Of a DNA stretch of 43,727 bases, positions 16,835 through 23,206 are shown piece after piece. Origin of the DNA: a virus; IMG/VR virus record IMGVR_UViG_3300021432_000017, positions 1-43,727 of that record. The stretch is one strand, 5' to 3'. Both the position numbers and the translations under genes were made by a program. How positions within the stretch are numbered: the stretch's first letter is position 1; every line of letters starts with the position of its first letter. The notes under the pieces are model-generated. The model did not search any database, was not told the origin of the DNA, and saw nothing but the letters and a program-made list of their open reading frames with translations.

Positions 16835-17186
16835 CCTGAACCTCTACTAAGATTGGGCCGTCATCCTCACCTGTGTGCACAGTTTTTTGCGCTACCTTGC
16901 CCTCTACCCTGTCCAGCAACTCTTTGAGCGCGATGATGTCACCCTTTGCGGACATCGCAACCAGCTTGAATGCAATCATTTCCCCGAACGTGGCGTTCTC
17001 GCCGTAGACCTCAACGAAGATCGGCGGTAGCTTGGCCTTCATCTTTTCGGGAATGGGCTTATCTAGCTGATCCTTCAGGTAACCCGTCACCGGGTGCTTC
17101 TTCGGACGACCGCCAGCGTTGCCGGTTTGACCTGGCTTGAAGCAGTACGGAGCTAAATGGGCTGCTTTTTTGCTGTTCTCAGCCAC
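16773..17186 (-). CDS. Terminase small-subunit candidate (DUF5681-like)
   Basis: 137 residues, GTG start 17186. The motif FKPGQTGNAGGRPKK (about 16-30) is the hallmark of DUF5681 proteins, often found directly before phage terminase large subunits. A helical middle (GEMIAFKLVAMSAKGDIIALKELLDRVEGK) follows. It likely recognises phage DNA and hands it to TerL, whose gene overlaps its end. The role as small subunit is from position and family habit. Confidence 0.75.
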   Translation of the reverse strand: MAENSKKAAHLAPYCFKPGQTGNAGGRPKKHPVTGYLKDQLDKPIPEKMKAKLPPIFVEVYGENATFGEMIAFKLVAMSAKGDIIALKELLDRVEGKVAQKTVHTGEDDGPILVEVQDVRSKLSDRLAGSATQPAAS

Positions 17187-17187
17187 G

Positions 17188-17442
17188 TCACTGAACCTCT
17201 TTGCTGCCGCTTACTCTTGCAGCAGCATTGAATCCGTCTTTCCACTCAGTCAAACGCTCGATCTTGCCACCGTGGACTTCCAGCTTTTCGGCGTGCTTCT
17301 CAAGTGTCGCGGCGTGGTCTGCAGTCTTGGCGGCGCCGTCCTTGATCTGCTGCGTAAATTGGCCTGACATGTAGGCCACGCTCACGATCGTGACGACAAC
17401 ACCAAAGAGTGACCCGAATGCGGCGAGCGCGGCCCAATTCAA
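17188..17442 (-). CDS. Holin- or XhlA-like membrane/coiled-coil protein
   Basis: 84 residues with a TTG start at 17442 just after the previous stop. One hydrophobic helix (about residues 4-24, FGSLFGVVVTIVSVAYM) is followed by a long heptad-like helix (KTADHAATLEKHAEKLEVHGGKIERL). This form is common for small phage membrane proteins of the XhlA/holin or spanin type. No endolysin lies next to it, so a lysis role is tentative. An alternative is a membrane-linked packaging accessory. Confidence 0.6.
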   Translation of the reverse strand: MNWAALAAFGSLFGVVVTIVSVAYMSGQFTQQIKDGAAKTADHAATLEKHAEKLEVHGGKIERLTEWKDGFNAAARVSGSKEVQ

Positions 17443-17443
17443 C

Positions 17444-17824
17444 TTAGGCCGCCGGCGCGGTCATCGCGTTGATGAATGTGACCAGCGCGGAGTTTGCCGT
17501 CTGAATCTGTGCGGCTGTACGGGCTGAGAGCCCGGACTCCTGGGCATACTGCAGCACGTCTGGGGTAACCGCCGTCAGCACGGCGACGGCTTTATCCGGA
17601 CCTGACCCAGTAGCCTTACCTGCCGCGACTGCTAGAGACTCGATGTTATATGCCTTAGCTGCCCAAACATTGAAGAGGTTGACAATGGGGACAGATGCCG
17701 GAATTAGTGCCTCAACCGTAGACTCGCCCGCCGCGACAACGGCCTGCCCTTTGGGGCTACCAAACCACGCGAACGCCTTCTCAACATCCGTTCCGAATAC
17801 CTTCAATCCACTCAAAAAGCTCAT
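17444..17824 (-). CDS. Ala-rich small protein, unknown
   Basis: 126 residues, ATG 17824, preceded by AAAGGAG. The sequence is Ala/Val-rich with a weakly hydrophobic middle (VEALIPASVPIVNLFNVWAAKA) and helical repeats. Proteins of this size and composition are common in phage late regions near lysis or packaging genes. I do not recognise the family. Confidence 0.7.
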   Translation of the reverse strand: MSFLSGLKVFGTDVEKAFAWFGSPKGQAVVAAGESTVEALIPASVPIVNLFNVWAAKAYNIESLAVAAGKATGSGPDKAVAVLTAVTPDVLQYAQESGLSARTAAQIQTANSALVTFINAMTAPAA

Positions 17825-17835
17825 GTAAATCTCCT

Positions 17836-18072
17836 TTATTTTGGGCTTGCTGCGGTCTCAGGCGGGGTGACGATTTGCTGAGTGTTCAAGCGGGTATTTG
17901 TGATGTTGAAGAACTGGTGTGAGGCATCGTAAAACCAGAAGTAGGCGGTCTGCCACCACTTACCCGATGCTGACACCGGCGCGGTCTTGATCGTGGCGGT
18001 AATCATCAGCAGCTCAACCGCTTTGTGGTTCACAATGAAGCTTGCGAGGATCGGCAGCCAGCGGCAGATCAC
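17836..18072 (-). CDS. Small membrane-associated protein, unknown
   Basis: 78 residues, GTG 18072 overlapping the previous stop (GTGA). The N-terminus is moderately hydrophobic (CRWLPILASFIVNHKAVELLMITATI) and the middle is aromatic (WWQTAYFWFYDASHQFFN). The end is polar. It may be a membrane-attached phage protein; no function can be assigned. Confidence 0.6.
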   Translation of the reverse strand: MICRWLPILASFIVNHKAVELLMITATIKTAPVSASGKWWQTAYFWFYDASHQFFNITNTRLNTQQIVTPPETAASPK

Positions 18073-18308
18073 TTCAGCAACGCCTCGATATGCTCTTTGA
18101 TCGTGCTATCTGACGCGAACTTGGCTAGTCCATGCTTGCCCGAGATGGTCATACTTAGGTTGGTGCCATCGTAGGTGTAGTCGAAGGAAATCTGCGAGGT
18201 TGTGACGCTGCCTATCTTGTCATCGCCTACGTAAACAATGGATTTGTCGGAGCGTAACGCGCTTTGTGCCTTGGCGAACTGCTCAGGCGTTAGCGAGATT
18301 GTGATCAT
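18069..18308 (-). CDS. Small protein of 79 residues, unknown
   Basis: ATG 18308 has a strong GGAGG at a 5-base distance, which fixes this start; a longer frame to 18647 is open but reads unlike protein before this point. The sequence begins MITISLTPEQFAKAQSAL (helix), then a beta-rich part (VYVGDDKIGSVTTSQISFDYTYDG), then a C-terminal helix. Function unknown. Confidence 0.75.
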   Translation of the reverse strand: MITISLTPEQFAKAQSALRSDKSIVYVGDDKIGSVTTSQISFDYTYDGTNLSMTISGKHGLAKFASDSTIKEHIEALLK

Positions 18309-18388
18309 AAACGCCTCCAGAATGGGTTCTCGGTGATAGCCCCAAACTCCGCATCCGTGCACGTCAGCGGGTTCACCCTGTTGTCCAT
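18305..18388 (-). CDS. Possible 27-residue peptide or gene remnant
   Basis: From ATG 18388 to TGA overlapping the next ATG (ATGA). The peptide (MDNRVNPLTCTDAEFGAITE, then NPFWRRL) looks like protein, and the frame stays open upstream to about 18510 but without a usual start codon. It may be a real minigene or the 3' end of a decayed gene. Confidence 0.35.
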   Translation of the reverse strand: MDNRVNPLTCTDAEFGAITENPFWRRL

Positions 18389-18619
18389 ACCGAGAATAGG
18401 CAGGTAACGCTCGCGTAGCTTGCGCCAGAGGCGGGGGCCAAGATGTGCGAGTGGGGTTTGTATCCAGCCTATAGCTATGGACCAGGGCGACTCGCCGCAC
18501 CCGAATTAAATGTCGTTGCTGCCTAGAAGGTGACCACCCCCTATCTAGCTTGGTTTCTTGTACTGCACCCACATAGCAAGTAGAACGAACCCGATAAGAA
18601 CTAGGTCGAAATGCGACTC
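18389..18619 (-). other. Stretch without a confident gene
   Basis: No frame has a usual start with a ribosome site. Just after the stop of the 18620 gene the same frame reads a membrane-like segment (FDLVLIGFVLLAMW, ending KKPS) with no start of its own. That and the open frame below it suggest decayed or read-through coding DNA rather than a control region. Confidence 0.4.
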
Positions 18620-18907
18620 TCACGCTGCCCTCAAGATAGGCTGCCAACCCGCGACAATTTGAGTCGCGCGGTATTCACCCGCGAGAAATCCATCAAGCAC
18701 CCACTCTGGCATCTTCAGGCTGGCTGCTGGGCGATGTATCTCGGCTTCCGTCTTGGTGAAGTTGACGAACGTTGCACGCTTATTCCATATCGCCTGCCCC
18801 GCGTCCACCATCTCGCGAACTGTATCGATCGGCAGGAAACACGCGGCTTTTCCCCTACCACTCTTGTTTGCATAGTGGCAGGGAACCATCTGGATGGCGG
18901 AAGGCAT
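18620..18907 (-). CDS. Small protein of 95 residues, unknown
   Basis: ATG 18907 with GAGG upstream. The sequence (CHYANKSGRGKAACFLPIDTV, then MVDAGQAIWNKRATFVNFTKTEAE and VLDGFLAGEYRATQIVAGW) looks like a compact mixed fold with Cys near positions 10 and 23. It is the first gene after a 110-base gap and may begin the late transcript. No family recognised. Confidence 0.7.
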   Translation of the reverse strand: MPSAIQMVPCHYANKSGRGKAACFLPIDTVREMVDAGQAIWNKRATFVNFTKTEAEIHRPAASLKMPEWVLDGFLAGEYRATQIVAGWQPILRAA

Positions 18908-19017
18908 AGCTCGGCCTCATGTATTGGGACTCACTTTTTGGAGGAGGAAGCTTAACCTCAGCCGGGGAGGGCTGTGGTAAAGGTAAGGCCTGGCTTACCG
19001 AATAACAAGCGAAATCG

Positions 19018-19212
19018 TCATGTTTGTATAAAGCCCACCGCTTCGGCTTTCTTCTTCAAGATGCGGTCGAGCGCCCCACCCATTGGGATCTGCTTCAAGC
19101 CGGCGTACTTCTTCAAGAAGTCCTTGCTGTCCTTGCTGATTTCGACGTGGAGAACTTCTAGCTCCACCGCTGACCGATTGCGCTGCACCATTCTTGGCCG
19201 TCTACCTGGCAC
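19018..19212 (-). CDS. Small CopG/ribbon-helix-helix-like protein
   Basis: 64 residues, GTG 19212 with GGGGG 6 bases upstream. The basic start (PGRRPRMVQRN) is followed by ELEVLHVEISKDSKDFLKKYAGLKQIP and a helix (GGALDRILKKKAEAVG), the strand-helix-helix order of CopG-type repressors. It could regulate the early/late border where it sits. The match is by pattern only. Confidence 0.5.
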   Translation of the reverse strand: MPGRRPRMVQRNRSAVELEVLHVEISKDSKDFLKKYAGLKQIPMGGALDRILKKKAEAVGFIQT

Positions 19213-19250
19213 CGATTACCCCCTTGCGGATTGCCTGCCCTGTTTGAATG

Positions 19251-19448
19251 TCAGCCACGATGCCCCCGGAATCCCATTTCTTGCGTCCAGCGCACCACGA
19301 CATAGTGGAACGAGCGGTGAATATCTTCCCACGACGGAGGCTTGGTCATATCGTCTCTAATCATGTTGTGCTTACGCAGGGCGACTAGCTCCAAACTCTC
19401 AATCAAGGACAGGAATTCTTCCTCTGTTACGACGTATTGTTTCGCCAT
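19251..19448 (-). CDS. Small protein of 65 residues, unknown
   Basis: ATG 19448 preceded by GGTAGATAG with AGAGG further up. The sequence is helical (TEEEFLSLIESLELVALRKHNM) with a basic aromatic end (HYVVVRWTQEMGFRGHRG). It lies between the Cys-rich run and the CopG-like gene. Function unknown. Confidence 0.65.
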   Translation of the reverse strand: MAKQYVVTEEEFLSLIESLELVALRKHNMIRDDMTKPPSWEDIHRSFHYVVVRWTQEMGFRGHRG

Positions 19449-19471
19449 CTATCTACCTCTTCCGCCTTCAA

Positions 19472-19846
19472 CTACCAGCGTGGCCCTGATCCTAAGTATG
19501 GAGTCGTGATACTGCGAGCATTGCGAAGAGTATCCGCATTAGGAGAACATCTACCCTCGCCACCACAGGTCAGGCACGTTCCCATTTGCACCACTTGCCC
19601 CCTACAGGAACAGCCGCTCGAACCGTTGCAGCATTCGGCCTCCCACGAACCGCGTCCGAGACATGCGGGGCATGTAATCATTCGCTCCATTTCTTCTTGG
19701 TATTCTGCTTCCATCTGTTGGTGGTAAAGGCTCTCCATTTCGGATGAGACCTCAGTCAATAGTGCGGCGGCGGTTTCGTCGGCTTCTGCTGACTTCAATA
19801 AGAACTCACGAATCTTGTTCAATATCGTAAAGATGGTTTCGCTCAT
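19472..19846 (-). CDS. Helical protein with DnaJ-like Cys-rich zinc segment
   Basis: 124 residues, ATG 19846 overlapping the previous stop (ATGA). Residues 1-55 are an acidic helix; residues about 59-100 hold CPACLGRG, CC, CSCRG and CLTCGGEG, which resemble the CxxCxGxG units of DnaJ zinc domains. It probably binds zinc and a protein or nucleic-acid partner. It ends a row of small Cys-rich genes (19472-22140). Confidence 0.75.
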   Translation of the reverse strand: MSETIFTILNKIREFLLKSAEADETAAALLTEVSSEMESLYHQQMEAEYQEEMERMITCPACLGRGSWEAECCNGSSGCSCRGQVVQMGTCLTCGGEGRCSPNADTLRNARSITTPYLGSGPRW

Positions 19847-20274
19847 ACGCTGTCTACCTCTTCCGCCTTGGGTGGTGCTGGGAGTGGTTGCCAGTGAGTT
19901 ACGTCATCCAGCGCATCATCGAAACGATCAAACCAAGTAGAGCCCTTCATGATCGCGGCAGATACTGTGCGGATATTGAATGACGCGGTGTAGACCACTA
20001 AGACTTCATCGCTATAAGGAATCCCTTGACCATTTATGTCCGACGCTCGTGGTAACTCGTACTTGCAGTCAATCCACCTCGGCAGTTGTGCCGCCAGCCC
20101 CTCTCCGGTAGCTAATAGCTGTTCCTCTTTGCGCTCAAGATCTTTGATTCGTTCTCCGCGTGCATGATATAGGGCTAGAAGTTCAGAGTAATCGGCTGAA
20201 TCGACATACCATAGATTCCCGTAGCGGAGGTCGATGGCATGTCGCTCCACCGTCTCCGGATCAAATTGGCTCAC
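19843..20274 (-). CDS. DUF551-domain protein
   Basis: 143 residues, GTG 20274 overlapping the preceding stop (GTGA). An N-terminal helix (YSELLALYHARGERIKDLERKEEQLL) leads to a DUF551-like C-terminus: WIDCKYELP, then VLVVYT and the end DVTHWQPLPAPP, which is the family signature (W, LP, VLV, HW-PLP). DUF551 is common in phages and has no known function. A paralogue lies at 20916-21359. Confidence 0.75.
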   Translation of the reverse strand: MSQFDPETVERHAIDLRYGNLWYVDSADYSELLALYHARGERIKDLERKEEQLLATGEGLAAQLPRWIDCKYELPRASDINGQGIPYSDEVLVVYTASFNIRTVSAAIMKGSTWFDRFDDALDDVTHWQPLPAPPKAEEVDSV

Positions 20275-20747
20275 TTCCCCTCCGTAAGGCGTTGGATTTC
20301 AGCGCGTGCTTCTTGTAGCTGAGACTGGAGGGCGTCGATATAAGATCCAACTAGATTTTCCCCCTCCGGTGGCCCGCTCCAGCTAATGCCATGCCTACCC
20401 CCATCGTGTCCCGCAATACGTGATTGCGAAGACCTATATTCTTTCGATGGAGTTGATATCCATTCGTGTTTGATGGTGGCTGGTTCGGCCTTCACTTCGA
20501 GCTTGGCGGCCTGCATTTCTTTCAGGGAGAGGCCACGATGTACTCCGAGATGGCCTTTATCCAAAATGCACCAGCCGTTATACCAACCACATCGTTCATA
20601 GGAAAGCTGCCCATCTACCTTAGATTCGCGCTCAGTGATCGACACGCAATATCCACCATTCGAGCACATTTCGTTCGGGTTGCGGTTCATATCGCGCCCA
20701 CAGTGAGAACAGGTTGTATCGGGTTGCTGCCCATCTACTGGATTCAT
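20271..20747 (-). CDS. Cys-rich N-terminus plus helical protein, unknown
   Basis: 158 residues, ATG 20747 overlapping the preceding stop (ATGA). It starts with a zinc-type segment (CSHCGRD, then MCSNGGYCVS), has CGWYNGWCILDKGHLGVHRG in the middle with further Cys/His, and ends with a helix (SYIDALQSQLQEARAEIQRL). The repeated Cys/His pairs suggest two metal sites. Family not recognised. Confidence 0.7.
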   Translation of the reverse strand: MNPVDGQQPDTTCSHCGRDMNRNPNEMCSNGGYCVSITERESKVDGQLSYERCGWYNGWCILDKGHLGVHRGLSLKEMQAAKLEVKAEPATIKHEWISTPSKEYRSSQSRIAGHDGGRHGISWSGPPEGENLVGSYIDALQSQLQEARAEIQRLTEGK

Positions 20748-20926
20748 AGAGCCTCCCTTCGGAAAAGAATTTCTTCCCCGATCCACCGCGACAGCTCGGG
20801 ACTATTTACGTTGTCGTAGTCCAACAGCATCAACTCCAGCATCGTTAGGTTCAGCAACTTCAGCATGGATTTCCGCTGCTCGTCGGAAATCTGTTGCGGA
20901 ACTGAACTATCGCTCTTATTCGCCAT
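20744..20926 (-). CDS. Small helical protein of 60 residues, unknown
   Basis: ATG 20926 overlaps the end of the upstream gene by 11 bases. The sequence is one or two helices (ISDEQRKSMLKLLNLTMLELMLLDYDN, then PELSRWIGEEILFRREAL). The next gene starts in its stop codon (ATGA). It may be a small regulator; no function can be given. Confidence 0.65.
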   Translation of the reverse strand: MANKSDSSVPQQISDEQRKSMLKLLNLTMLELMLLDYDNVNSPELSRWIGEEILFRREAL

Positions 20927-21359
20927 TGGGAGTGTCCTTCAACGCTTGTATTGGTTGCCAATGAGTAGCTGGACAATCGAACTGCTCGGCTGGAGGGGAA
21001 CCCATCATTCTTGCGAGTTGATAGGGATAAGTCTCGACAGAATAGAAGTTTCCATCGGTAACAAGAACAAGCTGCCCATCCTGCGGCAACTCCTGCCTGC
21101 AATCCCTCCATCCCCCTGCTCGAACTCTAGCCAACTCTGCCTCAGCCTTTTCTGCCCGTTCATTGCATAATCCTCCCTGCTCATCGGGGTAAACACCGAT
21201 TAGTTTTAGTTCAGATAAAAGATGCTCCCTGCGCCAATCGGCGTCGGTGACTTTGGGTTCGCCACCGGATGGCTTCGACTCAAGGCTGCACGGATAGCAT
21301 GGGAGAACGACTCCATTGTCGGTTGACAGTTTCCGCCCACAGTGATTGCATTCGCTCAT
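20916..21359 (-). CDS. Zinc-knuckle and DUF551-like protein
   Basis: 147 residues, ATG 21359 joined to the previous stop as TGATG. The N-terminus has CNHCGRK and LPCYPC (zinc knuckle), then a helical middle, then a DUF551-like end: WRDCRQELPQDGQLVLVTDG and ATHWQPIQAL. It is a paralogue of the 19843-20274 gene in its last half, with a zinc knuckle added in front. Confidence 0.7.
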   Translation of the reverse strand: MSECNHCGRKLSTDNGVVLPCYPCSLESKPSGGEPKVTDADWRREHLLSELKLIGVYPDEQGGLCNERAEKAEAELARVRAGGWRDCRQELPQDGQLVLVTDGNFYSVETYPYQLARMMGSPPAEQFDCPATHWQPIQALKDTPNGE

Positions 21360-21592
21360 CACTTCTCCTCCGTCGCGTTCACGGTTGACCAGCCTTCGAT
21401 GGTGCGGCTTAGTAGGGTAGAGGCGCACTTCTGACCGCAGATGTGTTGGAGGCCCTTGGCATCGTCCTCAATCGTTAGCTCATTCCACGGCGAGAACCAC
21501 ATTTTTATTCCTATCGGGAAGGCCACAATCCAGTGGTTGCTTGGCCCTCTCTGCACTCCGCATACATCACACGAATAAGTTTCTAGTTTCAT
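21359..21592 (-). CDS. 77-residue zinc-binding protein, unknown
   Basis: ATG 21592 overlaps the previous stop (ATGA). CDVC near residue 9 and CGQKC near residue 54 form a treble-clef-like pair around a hydrophobic core (WIVAFPIGIKMWFSPWNEL). The size and Cys spacing suggest a small zinc fold. Function unknown. Confidence 0.65.
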   Translation of the reverse strand: MKLETYSCDVCGVQRGPSNHWIVAFPIGIKMWFSPWNELTIEDDAKGLQHICGQKCASTLLSRTIEGWSTVNATEEK

Positions 21593-22140
21593 GCTGCCCT
21601 CCGTAGTTCTATCCGGCGCATCTTCCGCGTCGTCTTCCATGCCTTCGCGTGCAGGGGCTTGGAATGCTTCACGCAGAGCCCGAACTTTGTGTTCTTGCGA
21701 ATGATGCAGCCGCACTCGGCGCAGCGATCGTGGTGCTGCTCAATCCGACGCCGGTACCTCGTGAAGCACGGCTTGCAGACTCCAAAGACTGTTTTACGCA
21801 TGGGCTTGTCACAGGCGCCGCACTTATACTTCTGCGCGGCTGGCTTTATGCCCGGTCGCTTGTGGCGGCAGCAGCGGCCCGTCTTGTTGTTGTGGCGGAT
21901 TTCGGTTTCGCATACCTCGCACTTTCGAGATGCGCGTTTCATCCTGCAAGCCTGGCCTGCCAAGGAAAACGGTGCCCGTCTCTTCTGTCGCTCTTTTATC
22001 TGCGGAGCGGTGACAAAGATCCGCTTGCCCATCTCCTCGGCTCTGCGCTTCTCTTGCTCGCGGCGCCAATCTGACTTGAATCCATCTGTGCGAAGGTCGC
22101 CGATGATGAATTTATGCAGCTCTAGCTGGTAGTAGTTCAC
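21589..22140 (-). CDS. Protein with three repeated zinc knuckles
   Basis: 183 residues from GTG 22140, which overlaps the methyltransferase stop (GTGA). The N-terminal 80 residues are basic and helical. Then three units follow: CEVC with CCRH, CGAC with CKPC, and CAEC with CVKH, each C-x2-C, about 13 residues with a conserved G, then C-x2-H/C. The tail is strongly basic. The arrangement suggests three zinc modules binding nucleic acid. Genome position beside two methyltransferases and a nuclease gives no clear role. Confidence 0.7.
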   Translation of the reverse strand: MNYYQLELHKFIIGDLRTDGFKSDWRREQEKRRAEEMGKRIFVTAPQIKERQKRRAPFSLAGQACRMKRASRKCEVCETEIRHNNKTGRCCRHKRPGIKPAAQKYKCGACDKPMRKTVFGVCKPCFTRYRRRIEQHHDRCAECGCIIRKNTKFGLCVKHSKPLHAKAWKTTRKMRRIELRRAA

Positions 22141-22889
22141 GCTATCTCCTCGAAATTGAATACAGACTGTCTTAGGCGGTTGGCGGCTATCTCGCAGTAC
22201 TTTTCTTCTAGCTCTATGCCGATGGCTTTTCTCCAGCAACTTTTCGCGGCGAGAAGAGTAGTACCGGAACCCATAAACGGATCTAGGATCGTTTGTCCCT
22301 CCTCCGTGAAAAGTTCGACCAATTCGATCATCAGAGAAATAGGCTTCTGTGTTTGGTGTTGATTCGGACCCGCTGCGCCCACGTCGCGCTTATTGTGAAT
22401 AAACACGCCGCGCTTGCCGCCGCCATTCCATACACTGCGACCAGCGCCTGCCCACGACGCCACGATGCTCTCGTACCCCATCCCCGGCCTATCGCCGCTC
22501 AATTGGGGCGCTCCATCGGGCTTTACCCACACCATTGACCGCTTATAGGAAGCCCCGAAGGCCGACAGGCTATCTCGCCATATTGCGACGGCCTCGGCTT
22601 GACAGAAAACGAGTGCCCAACCAGAGCACAGCCGTCCAATCTCAGCCGACACTTCTACGCGTGTCCTTTCGTCCATTGGCGCAAAGGATAGTGGGGCAGC
22701 ATCAATTTCCCTCTTACTCGAAATGGCAAGTTCCGCAACGCGCCCGTTCAGCCGTCTCCCCGCGGTGTGGGCCTCGGCCTCGTATGGTGGGTCGGTAATT
22801 ACATGATCCACCGCTCCACAACGGGGTAGGACTTCCAAGCAGTCGCCATGCCAGATCGTTATCCCCGCCTCTTCGTAATACGGCTTCAT
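22137..22889 (-). CDS. DNA N4-cytosine/N6-adenine methyltransferase
   Basis: 250 residues. ATG 22889 overlaps the VRR-NUC stop (ATGA). Motif IV is DPPY (33-36) and motif I is DPFMGSGT (203-210), so the order IV then I is that of beta-group enzymes; HQTQKP (about 178-183) is a further family mark. It transfers methyl from S-adenosylmethionine to an amino group in DNA, likely to protect phage DNA from host restriction. Target sequence cannot be read from the protein. DPPY fits adenine as well as cytosine-N4. Confidence 0.9.
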   Translation of the reverse strand: MKPYYEEAGITIWHGDCLEVLPRCGAVDHVITDPPYEAEAHTAGRRLNGRVAELAISSKREIDAAPLSFAPMDERTRVEVSAEIGRLCSGWALVFCQAEAVAIWRDSLSAFGASYKRSMVWVKPDGAPQLSGDRPGMGYESIVASWAGAGRSVWNGGGKRGVFIHNKRDVGAAGPNQHQTQKPISLMIELVELFTEEGQTILDPFMGSGTTLLAAKSCWRKAIGIELEEKYCEIAANRLRQSVFNFEEIA

Positions 22890-23206
22890 AGGGCCCCGTT
22901 CTCCTTCAGCCACGCCTTCACGTCCTCTGCCGACCTTGCCACTAGGTAGGGGTGGCCAGCAGCCTCTGCCTTTGCCTGAAACTCAACCTGCGACTTTCTC
23001 TGCTTGCCCTTGAGTTGCTTCATTTCGATCCAGCCAACGCCAAAGCCTTTCTCGGGATATACGACTAGGTCGGCCGTACCCGTAGGGCAGAGATGCATGA
23101 AGCCGCCGCGGACCTTGACCATGCCAGACTGCAGCCGCATCCAGAACAGGCCGTAGACGGTGAGGAGGTCTTGCACTTCGCCCTTGAGTTTTGTTTCGGG
23201 GGTCAC
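22886..23206 (-). CDS. VRR-NUC domain nuclease
   Basis: 106 residues, GTG 23206 overlapping the Dcm stop (GTGA). An N-terminal helix is followed by G-x-F-W-M-R-x-Q-S-G-M, then PTGTADLVVYPEKG and GWIEMK, and SQVEFQAKAEAAGHPYLVAR, which are the catalytic D...E-x-K and the Q-x-x-F helix of VRR-NUC (PD-D/ExK) enzymes. Such small phage proteins are thought to cut branched DNA during replication or recombination. Confidence 0.85.
   Translation of the reverse strand: MTPETKLKGEVQDLLTVYGLFWMRLQSGMVKVRGGFMHLCPTGTADLVVYPEKGFGVGWIEMKQLKGKQRKSQVEFQAKAEAAGHPYLVARSAEDVKAWLKENGAL

Noticed and set aside
18309-18647. N-terminal extension of the 18069 gene
   Set aside because: The sequence before ATG 18308 is Arg/Ser/Pro-rich and unlike protein, and a strong GGAGG marks 18308.
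18982-18999. GGTAAG/CTTACC inverted repeat as an operator
   Set aside because: Only a 6-bp stem in a short gap; too weak to call.
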